Source: Drechmeria coniospora
Lineage: Eukaryota; Ascomycota; Sordariomycetes; Hypocreales; Ophiocordycipitaceae
Direction of reading: 5' to 3'
DNA length: 64,000 bases
Assembly: GCF_001625195.1 (NCBI RefSeq)
Contig: NC_054390.1
Location: 9,707,222 to 9,771,221, forward strand
In this document: piece by piece, positions 30,150 to 40,578 of the stretch
Layout: each line of letters opens with the position of its first letter
Position numbering within the stretch: the first letter of the stretch is position 1
Program-made: the position numbers and the translations under genes
The notes under the pieces: generated by a model
The model's database searches: none
What the model was told of the DNA's origin: nothing
What the model saw: only the letters and a program-made list of their open reading frames with translations

Positions 30150-32604
30150 GGTGCGCGCCAAGAAGGTGACTTTGCGGGAATAGCGAATTCTGTGTATATT
30201 GGCCCGGACCTTTGCTGCCTTGGGTCCGGTATTGTTCGTAGGACGAGCAATGAGATGTAAGACCTTGTTTCGTTGACTCGTGCGGTGGCGGTATTTCGAC
30301 AGGTCGCCGAGGTCGCCGCGGCAACTTGCATGAAACTTGCTGCTATTCTCAGCGGAGCTGGAACAGTAAACTTCTTGCCCATGCGCGATTGATCCCGCTC
30401 ATGGCTCGGCTCGTTGATCCTAGGACGCGGGTGGGCGAGGAACCTCGTGGGTCGAGACAGCTACCCTGTATCTTGTTCGCTTTCAATGCTCCGGCTGCTA
30501 AGACGGAGTCTGTAGAAAACATGGTTGCTCACATGAAAAACAAAAAAAAAGCAGATGCTCTGTATGTAGGGGCTTTATTGACATCAATCCTCATTGGCCT
30601 TGCTATTTTGCTGCCGTGAATGTAACGGTTGATGACGGCAACGTCTCCATGTTGTGGACGAAAAGGACCAGACGGGCCCAACGAGGGAGGGAAGAGAGCT
30701 ATCAAATCTGCGCATTATTTCTTGCTTGTACTTGAAGGCAAAAGCCAAAAGCAAATATCCGGGAACATCAACTCTTTTCGATGCATTCAATAGGCAGGTT
30801 CGGGTGCTCCATTTACCCTCATGTCCGGGACTCCCTGTTCCCCCTCGTCAGTTATCAAGCGGATGAATTTGATCGTCGATGGTGTCGCGAGCCTCTCATG
30901 GGAAGGTGCACTACCATACCATACACAGCACAGTACGTATGCGTCTATTGTTTGCAGACGGAGTGGCATTAGCATCTTCGGTCTGTTCATCATGTCTGTC
31001 AATCCATGCCCATCGTTGAGAGTGAGATTTTTGCCACGCGGAGTGATGCTCATAATACCACGTTTCCAGCGTCTCTAGTACGTGCTGTGCCGGTATGCGT
31101 GAAGAATTGTACGTACCATGGCTGGACTCGAATTCAACTGGTCGAAAATGTTTCAGTGCCACGGATTTATCATCGCCTTGCTCCGTGGTGAAGAAAAGGG
31201 ACAGCAGTCAAGGGATGGCAAGTTGAGTTGGCATTGGACGACGATGCAAGTTGGACGGTTCACGCCGAATATGCGACCGAGAAGGCGTTTCCGAGCAATG
31301 CGGATTGTGCGGATGCAAGAATAGCCGCAGAATAGCCTCCCAGTCGTCCAATACTATATGCACTTGTTGGATCTTGTTGAATGCCTAGGGGTGCCGTTCC
31401 TGATCTTAGTGGTGGGCAGGGGTGTAGGCTGAGACAACAAGTGCCGTTTACCCAACCGACCACCAACCTCACGACTACCGAGGGACAAGCTGGAGCACGT
31501 TCAGGTACGCTTTCCGGCAGCTTGCTGGCAGTCGCCTGCGCCAGGGACGAAGCGTGTCGAAGCTCCCCTCCGTCTGTCGGCCGTGGATTGTCGTCGACAC
31601 CCCCCAGCCAGGACGTTGGTGGTCAACGGGGAACATGCCGGGCGGCACGCCAGTTCCAAAGCCGCGGACAAGCAACGTGTTTGGAGAGTGTCTGCGGATA
31701 GGCATTGCATAGCCGCCCTCGCTCGTGAGAAGAGCCGGCCCTACTCTTCGACGGCTCTTTCGCATCAGCCTTCAAATTCTCCTGTTTATGACGAGTCTGC
31801 CGGAGCAAGACAGGGAGGCATTTCCAAATCGTCGGTGAGGAGGTGCCGAAGAGTGTTGGGCGTCAGCTGCAAGGCTCGCCAATACCAACTTGCCCAAGTT
31901 CCATGCGAGGCATTCCATCCGATGCTGACAATAGTCCCCATGTGGTCCCTCCTGTGGGGGAGTCTCGGTCGCTCAACGGCGAGAAACATGGTCTGAGACT
32001 AGCCACATATCTCGAGATAAGTCAAGTCGAAACGGCGATGGGACTTGCCGCATGACCCTTGTTTTCCACCATGCATGGCGATGCTCACCAGGCTGCGCTC
32101 GGTTGCTTGACGAAGCGTCGAGGGGGACGGCTGCCATTCTCCGGCGGAAGCGATGACGCAGGTGCATATGCGTGGACGCAACGAGCCAAGGGGTCACACC
32201 AACGTGCATGTACATGCGCATGCGTGGGTGCCATGGATCGTCGGCAAGTACATGCAGGGACAGATGGAGCAAGGCGTGGCGATGGCCCCCTGTCTTCAAC
32301 TGCCGTGCCGTGCCGTGCACAAACATGACTTGTTCGAGGGCGGCGAGGCCCTGGGTGAGACACTCCCGTCGCCCTCGATGAACCGACGTGGCAGGTGAAG
32401 CACCAAGACCAAGACCAAGACCCCTGCACGTGCTTTGTGAGCTCGACTCCAGATGAAGAGAGAGACGGGTATAAAAGAGGTGCTTCGTCGTGTCCATTGT
32501 GCAACGAAGGCAGTCGGACATCAGCTCAATCATCAAAGAAAACCTTGCCTCAATCCTCCACTCACCTCCCTCAACGCTTCACTTTCCAACGACCAAAAGC
32601 AAAA
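30150..32604. other. 2.5 kb spacer between nuo-21 and the hydrophobin gene
   Basis: No supported gene. Small open frames on both strands show no motifs or consistent exon structure. The last 200 bp contain the hydrophobin promoter with a TATA box. Confidence 0.65.
32470..32476 (+). promoter_or_regulatory. TATA box of the hydrophobin gene
   Basis: TATAAAA within GGGTATAAAAGAGG lies 129 bp before the hydrophobin ATG. A strong TATA box suits a highly expressed, developmentally regulated hydrophobin gene. Confidence 0.75.
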
Positions 32605-32993
32605 ATGCAGTTCTCCATCGTCACCGTCTTGGCCGCCGTCGCCGGCATCGCCATGGCCGCTCCCGGCTCGGCCATCGAGGAGCGCGCATCGACCGTCTGC
32701 TCGGGCGCGCTGTACACCAACGCCCAGTGCTGCACGACCGTCTTGCTCGGCATCGTCGGGCTCGGCTGCGACTCAGGTATGTGTTGGTGGTGATGGATCG
32801 ATTCCATGATGCTCCTATACTCCCACGTGAAGCTGGTGCCGGTGCAGGTGACGATGTCAGTACTGACGAGAGAACAGTCTCCGGAACACCTACCGACGCC
32901 AACGACTTCCAGACCAAGTGCGGCACCAAGGAGGCGGCCTGCTGCGTCCTGCCCGTCGCTGGCCAGAATGTTCTCTGCAAGTCCCCCGAGTAA
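32605..32993 (+). CDS. Class II hydrophobin
   Basis: Exons 32605-32776 and 32878-32993 flank a 101-nt intron (GTATGT donor, ACAG acceptor) and give 95 residues. The first 18 residues form a signal peptide ending in MAAP. The mature part has the eight-cysteine hydrophobin pattern: C (TVCSG), CC (AQCCT), C (LGCDS), C (TKCGT), CC (AACCV) and C (VLCKS). The short, even spacing and the conserved NAQCC...VLGIVGLGC type segment place it in class II. Class II hydrophobins assemble into soluble amphipathic films on conidia and hyphae, lowering surface tension and aiding attachment. The C-terminus ends in KSPE without extension. The start follows an A-rich CAAAAATG context and a CT/CA-rich leader. Confidence 0.96.
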
Positions 32994-33056
32994 ATACAAT
33001 CGGGGAAGGGGAAGGGGAAGAAAGGGGCGGATGACGTTGAAGATGGAGATGACTGG

Positions 33057-33380
33057 AGATGACGATTTTGTCGAGGCATGGCAAACGAGTCAAGATGATA
33101 TCCGGCATCGCTCGCGTTCGACTCGACGACGGTCTGAGTTGATGATGATTTCGTCGAGGCGTGGCAAACGAGTCAAGATGAAGTTCGGCATCGCTCGCGT
33201 TCGACTCGACGGTCTGAGTTGATGATGATTTCGTCGAGGCGTGGCAAACGAGTCAAGATGATATCCGCCATCGCTCGCGTTCGACTCGACGACGGTCTGA
33301 GTTGATGATGATTTCGTCGAGGCGTGGCAAACGAGTCAAGATGAAATCCGCCATCGCTCGCGTTCGACTCGACGACGGTC
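33057..33380. repeat. ~82-bp minisatellite, four copies, just after the hydrophobin gene
   Basis: Units read GATGATTTCGTCGAGGCGTG, GCAAACGAGTCAAGATG and CATCGCTCGCGTTCGACTCG, then ACGGTCTGAGTT. They start near 33060, 33146, 33226 and 33308. The array begins about 65 bp past the stop codon, so the first unit may be part of the 3' UTR. Confidence 0.92.
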
Positions 33381-34029
33381 TGTCGTGGGAAATTCAAACA
33401 ATAATCAATAGTATCGTCTACCCCGACCTGGTCTCGGCCGCTCCATCTCAAGCTGGCGGCGCGTCGCACTGAATGATGTGAATGATTTTCCCCGCGTCGG
33501 TGGGACACGGACGAGAAGCATGTTGGGTGGAAGAGTTTGCATCGCCACGCTGTAGAAGGTATACTGAAGCGGTGGCAACTGCGGATGGGGTGGCGGCTTG
33601 GTGCCTCGAGTGCTGTGTCGGTACAGGGCACCGCACACTCACGGAGTACAGGTACACCTACATCCTCACCTACAGGCACAGATGCAAAGTACAGCTACCT
33701 CTAGAAAGGAAAATAGCCGGGCCGGCCGAGATACGACAGTAATGGGGTCGGGAAAGGGAAGGGTCTCTTTCGATCGTGCCTGCTTCCGCGAGTCGACGGC
33801 ATGTATACGTCCGGATACCTGCCTGGTCGTCGAATCTGGTTTTCTCGATGGCCATCAATCATCACCGCTGGCATTCCGGGCGGAGCAGGGCGCAATATTT
33901 ATCAAGATGGACACTCTATGCATTCGGCGAGTCCATGTGTGTGCCATTCGGCGAGTCCATGTGTGTGCAATATCTAGCGTACCTCACTGCAAGAGTTGTT
34001 TGTTGAAAAATGCGGCGGATGCCCTTTAT

Positions 34030-34382
34030 GCAGCAAGTAGGACGACTTCCTTAGTAAGCAGGACGACTTCCTTACGTAGGACGACATCCTTATGTAGGAC
34101 GACTTCCTTATGTAGGACGACTTCCTTACGTAGGACGACTTCCTTATATAGGACGACTTCCTGACGTAGGACGACTTCCTTACGTAGGACGACTTCCTTA
34201 AACAGGACGACTTCCTTAAACAGGACGACTTCCTTACGTAGGACGACTTCCTAACGTAGGACGACTTCCTTAAGCAGGACGACTTCCTTACGTAGGACGA
34301 CTTCCTTAAACAGGACGACTTCCTTAAGTAGGACGACTTCCTTAAGTAGGACGACTTCCTTAAGTAGGACGACTTCCTTGAC
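34030..34382. repeat. 17-bp minisatellite (CTTACGTAGGACGACTTC), about 20 copies
   Basis: Head-to-tail units TAGGACGACTTCCTTAC vary mainly at two positions (CGTAGG, AACAGG, AAGTAGG, TATAGG). On the minus strand it translates as a KSSYVR/KSSCLR pattern of over 100 residues. It has no codon bias of real genes, so I treat it as noncoding. Confidence 0.93.
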
Positions 34383-35025
34383 GCCGGCCAAGTATCTTCC
34401 CATGTAATCTCCAAGGAAAGCAACATCTCCCGGGATAGATACCTTTGTCCCCTCCTGCACATTACCAGCAAGTATGTACCAGGTAATACCTACCGTAGGT
34501 GTTAGTACTAGGCAAGTATGTGTAAGTACTTGAATATGTGCAAGTAGTAAATGCTTACTACTAGGTAATAGGCACTCTGTACGGAGTATTTGTACCGAGA
34601 ATGGAGCATCAAGCAAGTACATTGCACATGTACAGTAAGTGCACGCATGCAAGTACACCTACCTACGGAATACATGCACTTGCATTAGCACGGAGTACTG
34701 GTAGGGGTACTGTACATGTACTCCGTGCAGCAAGTGCATACAGTACCGTGCCGTGTGGTGATATATCTTTTTAATTGTACTTGCTCCGAACTACGGGGTA
34801 CAAGTACAACTGATGCAGGAGGTTGTACTGCAATACTTATTGCTGCTCCCGTCTGTACAACCGCCGTGCAGTGCTCGATCAGTGTGTGGTGGTGCTCCGT
34901 AAATATACTGCACATATTACTACCTAGTACATTACCTTAGTACTGTAATAGGTACACTTACACTAATAATACCTAGTACTGTACGGAGTACGGAGCACGG
35001 TGTGCCTAATAGCTATAGTGGGGGG

Positions 35026-35205
35026 GCAAAGGTGTCGATTCACTTTGCAGTGGTACATTGGGGTGGCAATAATATCGATTCGGTTTGTAGGAGTAGTCCT
35101 ACCAAAGCTGAATCGTCAATTTTGTCAAGTGACCGTGGCGCTACCAAAACAGAATCGTCACTTTTGTCAAGTGACTGTAGCCCTACCAAAATTGAAATCG
35201 TCACT
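35026..35205 (+). repeat. Dispersed structured repeat, copy C, with partial internal duplications
   Basis: The core (35061-35135) aligns with copies A and B: GGGTGGCAATAATATCGATT, GGTTTGTAGGAGTAG, CTGAATCGTC and TTTTGTCAAGTGAC. The left arm is duplicated at 35026-35050. The right arm ACCAAA..GAATCGTCACTT occurs three times (about 35100, 35143 and 35185). This suggests amplification of sub-segments after insertion. Confidence 0.78.
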
Positions 35206-35801
35206 TAGGAGTAGTCACAGTACTTGGCTTTAGCCGTAGTTACTGTACTTGTACTGCTACAACAGGCCGCTGTGCTCGCTCGTGCTAGGAGTGCTGTAGA
35301 TCCGATGCATCGACTCGAAGCCGTCTATAACCGCTTGCCTGCCCTTGTTCGGCTCTCCAACTTGGCAAATTTCTCGCATTTCGCTAGCTTCGTTCGAGCA
35401 GGTGACGCTCAACGCTCGTACGAGCACGGCTACGCCCTCGAACGACACTCGAACGTATCCATCTCCATCCCCATCCCCATCCATCCCCATCCATCCCCAT
35501 CCGCTGACTCCATCGGCCGGCTCCGACGTCCGGTCAGCGGTAAGCACCTACTTACCTCCTCGCCATCGCCGTTGCTGCCACGGCCAAGCTTCTTGTCGAA
35601 ATTTCCTCCTTCTCCCTGCCTCCCACCATCCCACATACTGTACGACCGCGGCTGCATGTGCAAGACGCAAGACGCACAGTGGTACGCCTGTACAAATACT
35701 CTTCTCACGCCGTCCCGTCCTTTGTCGTCCCAAGGCTCGAAAATCCACCGGCCGCCGCCATCGAAAGCGTCGTGAATTTCCAGCAACGGACCTCTCACGA
35801 C

Positions 35802-37157
35802 ATGGACCCCTCGCACATGAACCTTCCCGTCATCGACCTCGACGTCTATCTCAACAAGCCGCGAGACTCGCCCGAGGTTCGCCAAGAGTGTGCCAAAGCC
35901 GCCGATGCCCTCATCACCTACGGCGCCCTCGTCCTGCACGACTCCCGCGTCGACAGCAAGGATAACGACACCTTCCTGGACCTGCTCGAGGACTACTTTG
36001 CCCAGCCGTCCGATGTCCTGCGCAACGATGAGCGCCCTGAGCTGAGCTACCAGATCGGCGTCACGCTGGAGAACACGGAGAAGCCAAAGTGCGCCGTCGA
36101 CGAGCCCTGCCTCGACGTCGTCCGGCGTCTCCATCCCTCCCAGCGACCCCTCGACATTTCCGGCCACCAGCCGGACCCCAAGTGCCGCTTCTTCTGGCGC
36201 ATGGCCGACCGGCCCCCGTACGAGACCGATTTCCCCTCCCTCAACGCCCCCAACGTCGTCCCCGACGCGCCTCACATCAAACCTCGCTGGACCCCGACCA
36301 TGGACATGTGGGGGACCTCGATGAAGAACGCGTGGGTTCCTCCCCGCATCCTCCCGCTCACGTGCCGCTGCCTTGCGTTGGCGTCGTGTGTGTCCCGTGC
36401 TGACCATGAACCGTCGACAGCGTCTCGAAGCTTTCGGAAATGACCGCCGTCGGCTTGGGACTCCCGGCAGAGTACTTTAGTGATGCTGCGCGCTACGGGT
36501 ACACCAAGGCTCCTCCACTCCGGCCCTCGCCTGACGCGTCTGCCGCAGGATGCTAACCGACGCTCGCACCCGCAGACCCCATCTCCTCGCCCCGACGGCT
36601 TCCGACCTGGAAAAGTACGGCGCCAAGGATACCATCCTCGCCGGCTTCCACACGGATCTCAACTTTCTCACCATCCACGGCCGTTCCCGCTATCCCGGGC
36701 TCAACATCTGGGCGCGCAACACGGGCGACCGCATCGCCGTCAAGATTCCTCCGGGGAACTACCTCCTCGTCCAGGCTGGCAAGCAGCTCGAGTATGCCAC
36801 CGGCGGCCTCGTCAAGGCCGGATACCACGAGGTCGTCATCAACGACAAGACGATCGAGACGATCGAGAAACGGAAGCAGCAGTTTCCCGACCGTCCCTTG
36901 GTCCGCATTTCATCCACCCTGTTCTGGCATCTCAACTCCGACTTTGACCTGGCTCCCGTTCCCAAGCTTGCCGAGCGCGCCAAGCAGGTTCGGGACGAAC
37001 AGGCGAGGCTCGGCAGGGACGAAGGCGAACCCTTCACGTATCCTCCGACCAAGGTTGGCCACCAGGTGGAAGGGTAAGTACACTCACCATGTTTTGCTTG
37101 CCGAACCAATCCTGACGCGACGGCAGAGAGTTGAAACATATCGCCTTGATGGTGTAA
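35802..37157 (+). CDS. 2-oxoglutarate/Fe(II)-dependent dioxygenase (isopenicillin N synthase-like)
   Basis: Four exons (35802-36331, 36421-36498, 36576-37073, 37127-37157), all in phase, give 378 residues. The N-terminal half has the DIOX_N-type PVIDLDVYLNKP and ITYGALVLHDSRV segments. The C-terminal half carries the iron ligands H-x-D in GFHTDLNFLTIHGR and a distal His in KAGYHEVV, with R in RPLVRISST as likely 2-oxoglutarate ligand. The last exon supplies only GELKHIALMV. Such enzymes hydroxylate or desaturate small molecules. This subgroup is widespread in eukaryotes and not tied to a known pathway, and no biosynthetic partner lies nearby. An upstream in-frame ATG (35658) would add a non-conserved leader, so I prefer 35802. 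Confidence 0.88.
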
Positions 37158-37414
37158 GCCATTTTCATCATGTATGATATCAGCCCTGATGGAGGCGACG
37201 AGAAAACGAGAACATGAAAGCTTTTCTATATCCTTCTATATGCTCCATGACTTCTCCTCCGAATGTAGGCATGCCGTGAACGGTCCCTCGGCGTCCACTT
37301 TCAAGTTGTACGAGCCTCCGTCCCGGTCGCGGCCTCTCACACTCACATATGTTGGCCTACGCTCACGGCCAAGTGAGCCCTTTGAGGCCATGCTCCTCGG
37401 CTGCGGCGGATGCA

Positions 37415-39456
37415 TCATTCCTTCACAACGATCGTTGTGGTTTCCGCACCTCGACCGGAATCCGAGCCACCATCTGGATAGGGGTCGCCGCTGCTCTTGG
37501 GATCCTGCCCATCACCGCCCGCGTTCCCTTGTTGATCCTCGTGTCCGACGCCGTTCTTGCGACGGAGGCGAGTGAGCCAAGGCGGCAGGAGCCCACCGGG
37601 GATCCGCCACGTCCACGGTTCCTTGTCGTCGATGTTGGGCGGGACGATGCGCCCGCGAGTGGCCACCTTGATGAGCCAGACAACGGTGTTTATGATCATG
37701 TAGGAGCAAACACCTGCGATGAGGCCGTCGGCAATCGAAAAGGTAAAGGGCATGAGCGCGATGGTGAGAAAGGCCGGGATGGCGTCGCCCATGTATTTCC
37801 AGTTGATGTCGGTGACGGAACTAACCATCATGGAGCCGATGAGGATCAGCACGCAGCCCGTCGCCCAAGGCGGGATCGAGGCGAAGATGGGGGCGAAGAA
37901 GATGGAGATGAAAAAGCACAGACCCGTGACGACGGCTGTCAGTCCCGTCTTGCCGCCCTCCGATATTCCGGCGCCGGAGTCGATGAAGACGGTGACGGGA
38001 GGCATGCCGAGGATGGCGGAAATGGAGATGCAGACGGCATCGACCATGTAGGCGACCGAGGAACCCTCAAAGTCCTGGGTGACGGGGTCGACGAGTCCCG
38101 CGAAGCCGGCCATGCTGTAGAGGGTAGCCGTGCAGTCGAGGATGTCGACGTAGAGAAAGGTGATGAGCGCGAGACCGAACTGGGCGCCGTGGTCCTTGAT
38201 GTTCCACTGCTGGACGTTGAGGATCTTCTCGATGGGATGGAAGTCGACAACCTTTTTGAAAAAGGCAAACGAGCTGTCGCCGATGGGGGTGTCGGGGAAA
38301 TAGGTGACCGAGGTGCCCCGCGGCCAGGATATGACGCTGACGAGGATGACGCCGATGATGATGGCGCCACGGACCCGGTACAGGCTGAGGAGGACGGTGA
38401 GGAAGCCGCCGCAGAAGATGGCCAGCCACATGGCCGGGTAGCGCATCTTGCTCCAGCTCGGGCACGTACCGGTGGCCGGGTCGATGTGCTGGGGCGAGCA
38501 GCCGGCGAGCTCGGTCGGGGTCGTGCGGGAGCCGACGATGAGGCCGATGCCCTCGCCGTACGTGAGGCCAATGATGGCGAGGAAGAGGCCGATGCCGACG
38601 GCCGTCGCGAGCTTGATGGAGCGAGGAATGGCGCGGGCGAGCCACTGACGCATGCCGCAGATGGCGAGACCGAGGAAGATGAAGCCTTCGATGAAGATGG
38701 CCGTGAGGGCGACTCGGTAGGGGATGAGACCGCTGCCGTGCCGGCCGACTGTTCGTTCATCCATCGTCAGGGGCCGGTTGCCAGAGTCGACATGCAGGAA
38801 GGCAGGAATGGAGGAGATCGGGAAGGGGGAGGCCGGGTCAACCTACCGACGGTGTAGGTAAAGTACGCATTCAGACCTTTGAACGCAATGTCAGCACATA
38901 ATACGCGGCGGCGACACGCAAGCATGTTCTTTCGGCGACGACCTACCCATTCCAGGAGCGAGACCGACGGGTCTGGCGATGGTTAGCGCAATGTCCGCGA
39001 GCATGGTTCTGGAACATGTCTCGGGAGGAAAAGCGACTCACAGATTGGCCAGGACGCCCATGCAGAAGGTGGACAGGGCGGATATGGCCGCCGTGGCGGT
39101 GACGGCGTCGCGCTTGATGCCCTCGACGCAGAGGGCATAGGCCTCGTCGCTGTTGCAGAGGGGATCCTCCTTGGTGCGCGGGCAAACGCAAGTGCCGCCC
39201 GAGTCGGCGACGACGGCCGAGTTGACGGCGATGATGTACGCCATGGCGAAGAAGCTGGCGAGCCCGGCGCGAATTTCGGTCAAGAAGTAGGATCCGTGGC
39301 GTTGCCGGGGCTTTTCGAGAGCGCCGTCAGCGACAACAGAACAGCCCGCTCAGGAAGACGGTCGGATGAGCATACATGACCGCTGCCATCGAGATGGAAC
39401 CAGTAGCCGACGGGGCTGGCGGCCACCTTGGCGTTGACGGTATCAGCCCAGCCCAT
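37415..39456 (-). CDS. azgA: AzgA-type purine (hypoxanthine/adenine/guanine) permease
   Basis: Five exons from the 5' end: 39376-39456, 39042-39310, 38947-38972 (26 nt), 38847-38876 (30 nt) and 37415-38748. All junctions are in phase, giving 579 residues, the usual AzgA length. The start MGWADTVNAKVAASPVG is the conserved family N-terminus; an in-frame ATG at 39474 would add six residues. Key segments are TEIRAGLASFFAMAYIIAVN, then PVGLAPGMGLNAYFTYTVVG, which the two microexons encode, and AAIS/GMPPVTVFIDSGAGISEGGKTGL near the substrate site. Twelve or more hydrophobic helices are present. The family imports purines by proton symport at the plasma membrane. The gene converges on the dioxygenase gene. 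Confidence 0.95.
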
Positions 39457-40342
39457 GGCGACGGCTCGCAGCACGGTGTTGTACGGATGGAGGATATGCC
39501 CGACGTCAACGGGTAGGGGGGTGGTGGTCGCGGCGCGTGCCGATCTCCGTCGATGGCGAATTCAGGGTGTTTTAGTTTCTACCCCCAGCATTCCGGGATG
39601 CCGGCTTTTTCTTGTTTTACCTCGAGGACCCGCTGCTCTGGGGAATCCGTTGAGGGGTTGGCATTACAGTTCCGGCTTCGTGTCACCTCCTGTATTCTAT
39701 CCTCGCGCTGGTGCGGTGGAGGATGACGAAACGGCTCCGTCGTCATCAAGCGGCCGGGAATGGAGCGGATCGAGAGGCAAGCACTTCTTGACCGTCAAAG
39801 CTTTGGGCTTTCGTTTCTTCCGTATGATGGTAGAGGAAGAGATGCAGATATTTTCTACGTGTCCCGGAGCATCTTGACGAAAACCCTGCCGCCGAGGAGA
39901 TTTTCAGGCGGATACTCGTCGTACACCTATAGTAGGGAGCGCGTTTGGTTGGCGAAAAAATGAACCCAGACACGACTCGGTAGCTAGCGTTCTGTTCCTG
40001 GAGAGCTTCTAGAATCAGATAAAATTAGTATTAATACTCCGTACTCCGCAGCATGATTCTCATTAGTAAATGCGCCCTCTGGGCGGGTGGAGTTCCCGAT
40101 AACGAGCCACCAAGCCAAGGCGGGAGGCGTTTTTGCGACGCGTTCGTTGAACTATAATTTCAAGTGCAGCGAATTTCCTCGACTCCCCTTGCTTTTTTGG
40201 GTGGGAATGGCAATACATACTTGGGGGTGCATGTAGGCCGGAGGGCAAGGCAATTGTATCTTGCTCACTACGCTCGTCGATTGATGGGCTTCTCGATTTG
40301 GAGCCGTCCTTTTACGAAGCATTCTGCGCTCGAGGGACATGG

Positions 40343-40578
40343 ATTGATTGTCAGCACCCAGCACTCGAGCGAGCACATGTAGTGCATACCTGCATCTTCT
40401 CCAATGTACGCACATACACGTACTCCTTGGTAGGCCGCCTGTCTCCCGCTGCTTCGGCTGATTGATTGTCAGCACCCAGTACTCGAGCAAACACAATTAG
40501 TGCATACTTGCATCTTCTCCAACGTACGCACATACACGTACTCCTTGGTAGGTCGCCTGTCTCCCGCTGCTTCGACAT
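40343..40578. repeat. ~118-bp tandem duplication
   Basis: TTGATTGTCAGCACCCAG, then CACTCGAGC...GTGCATAC, TGCATCTTCTCCAA and CGTACTCCTTGGTAGG recur 118 bp apart, with about five substitutions. Both copies end with CGCCTGTCTCCCGCTGCTTC. Confidence 0.92.

Larger units (their letters stand above)
32994..35801. other. 2.8 kb gene-free spacer after the hydrophobin gene
   Basis: Contains two minisatellites (33057-33380 and 34030-34382), GTAC-rich DNA (about 34450-35010) and copy C of the dispersed element (35026-35205). A 6-bp CATCCC-type repeat (about 35458-35505) lies near the next gene. Long minus-strand frames here are repeat translations. Confidence 0.7.

Noticed and set aside
34030..34382. 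CRISPR-like array
   Set aside because: The short direct repeats are contiguous, with no unique spacers, and the DNA is eukaryotic, so it is a minisatellite.
33974..34471. 165-aa repetitive KSSYVRKSSCLR open frame
   Set aside because: It arises from the 17-bp repeat, where 17-nt units with compensating changes stay open by chance. There is no signal peptide or flanking gene structure.
37349..38857. 502-aa plus-strand open frame antisense to azgA
   Set aside because: Its composition (Gly/Asp/Glu/Arg-rich) is the typical shadow of a GC-rich membrane protein gene; AzgA is clearly the coding strand.
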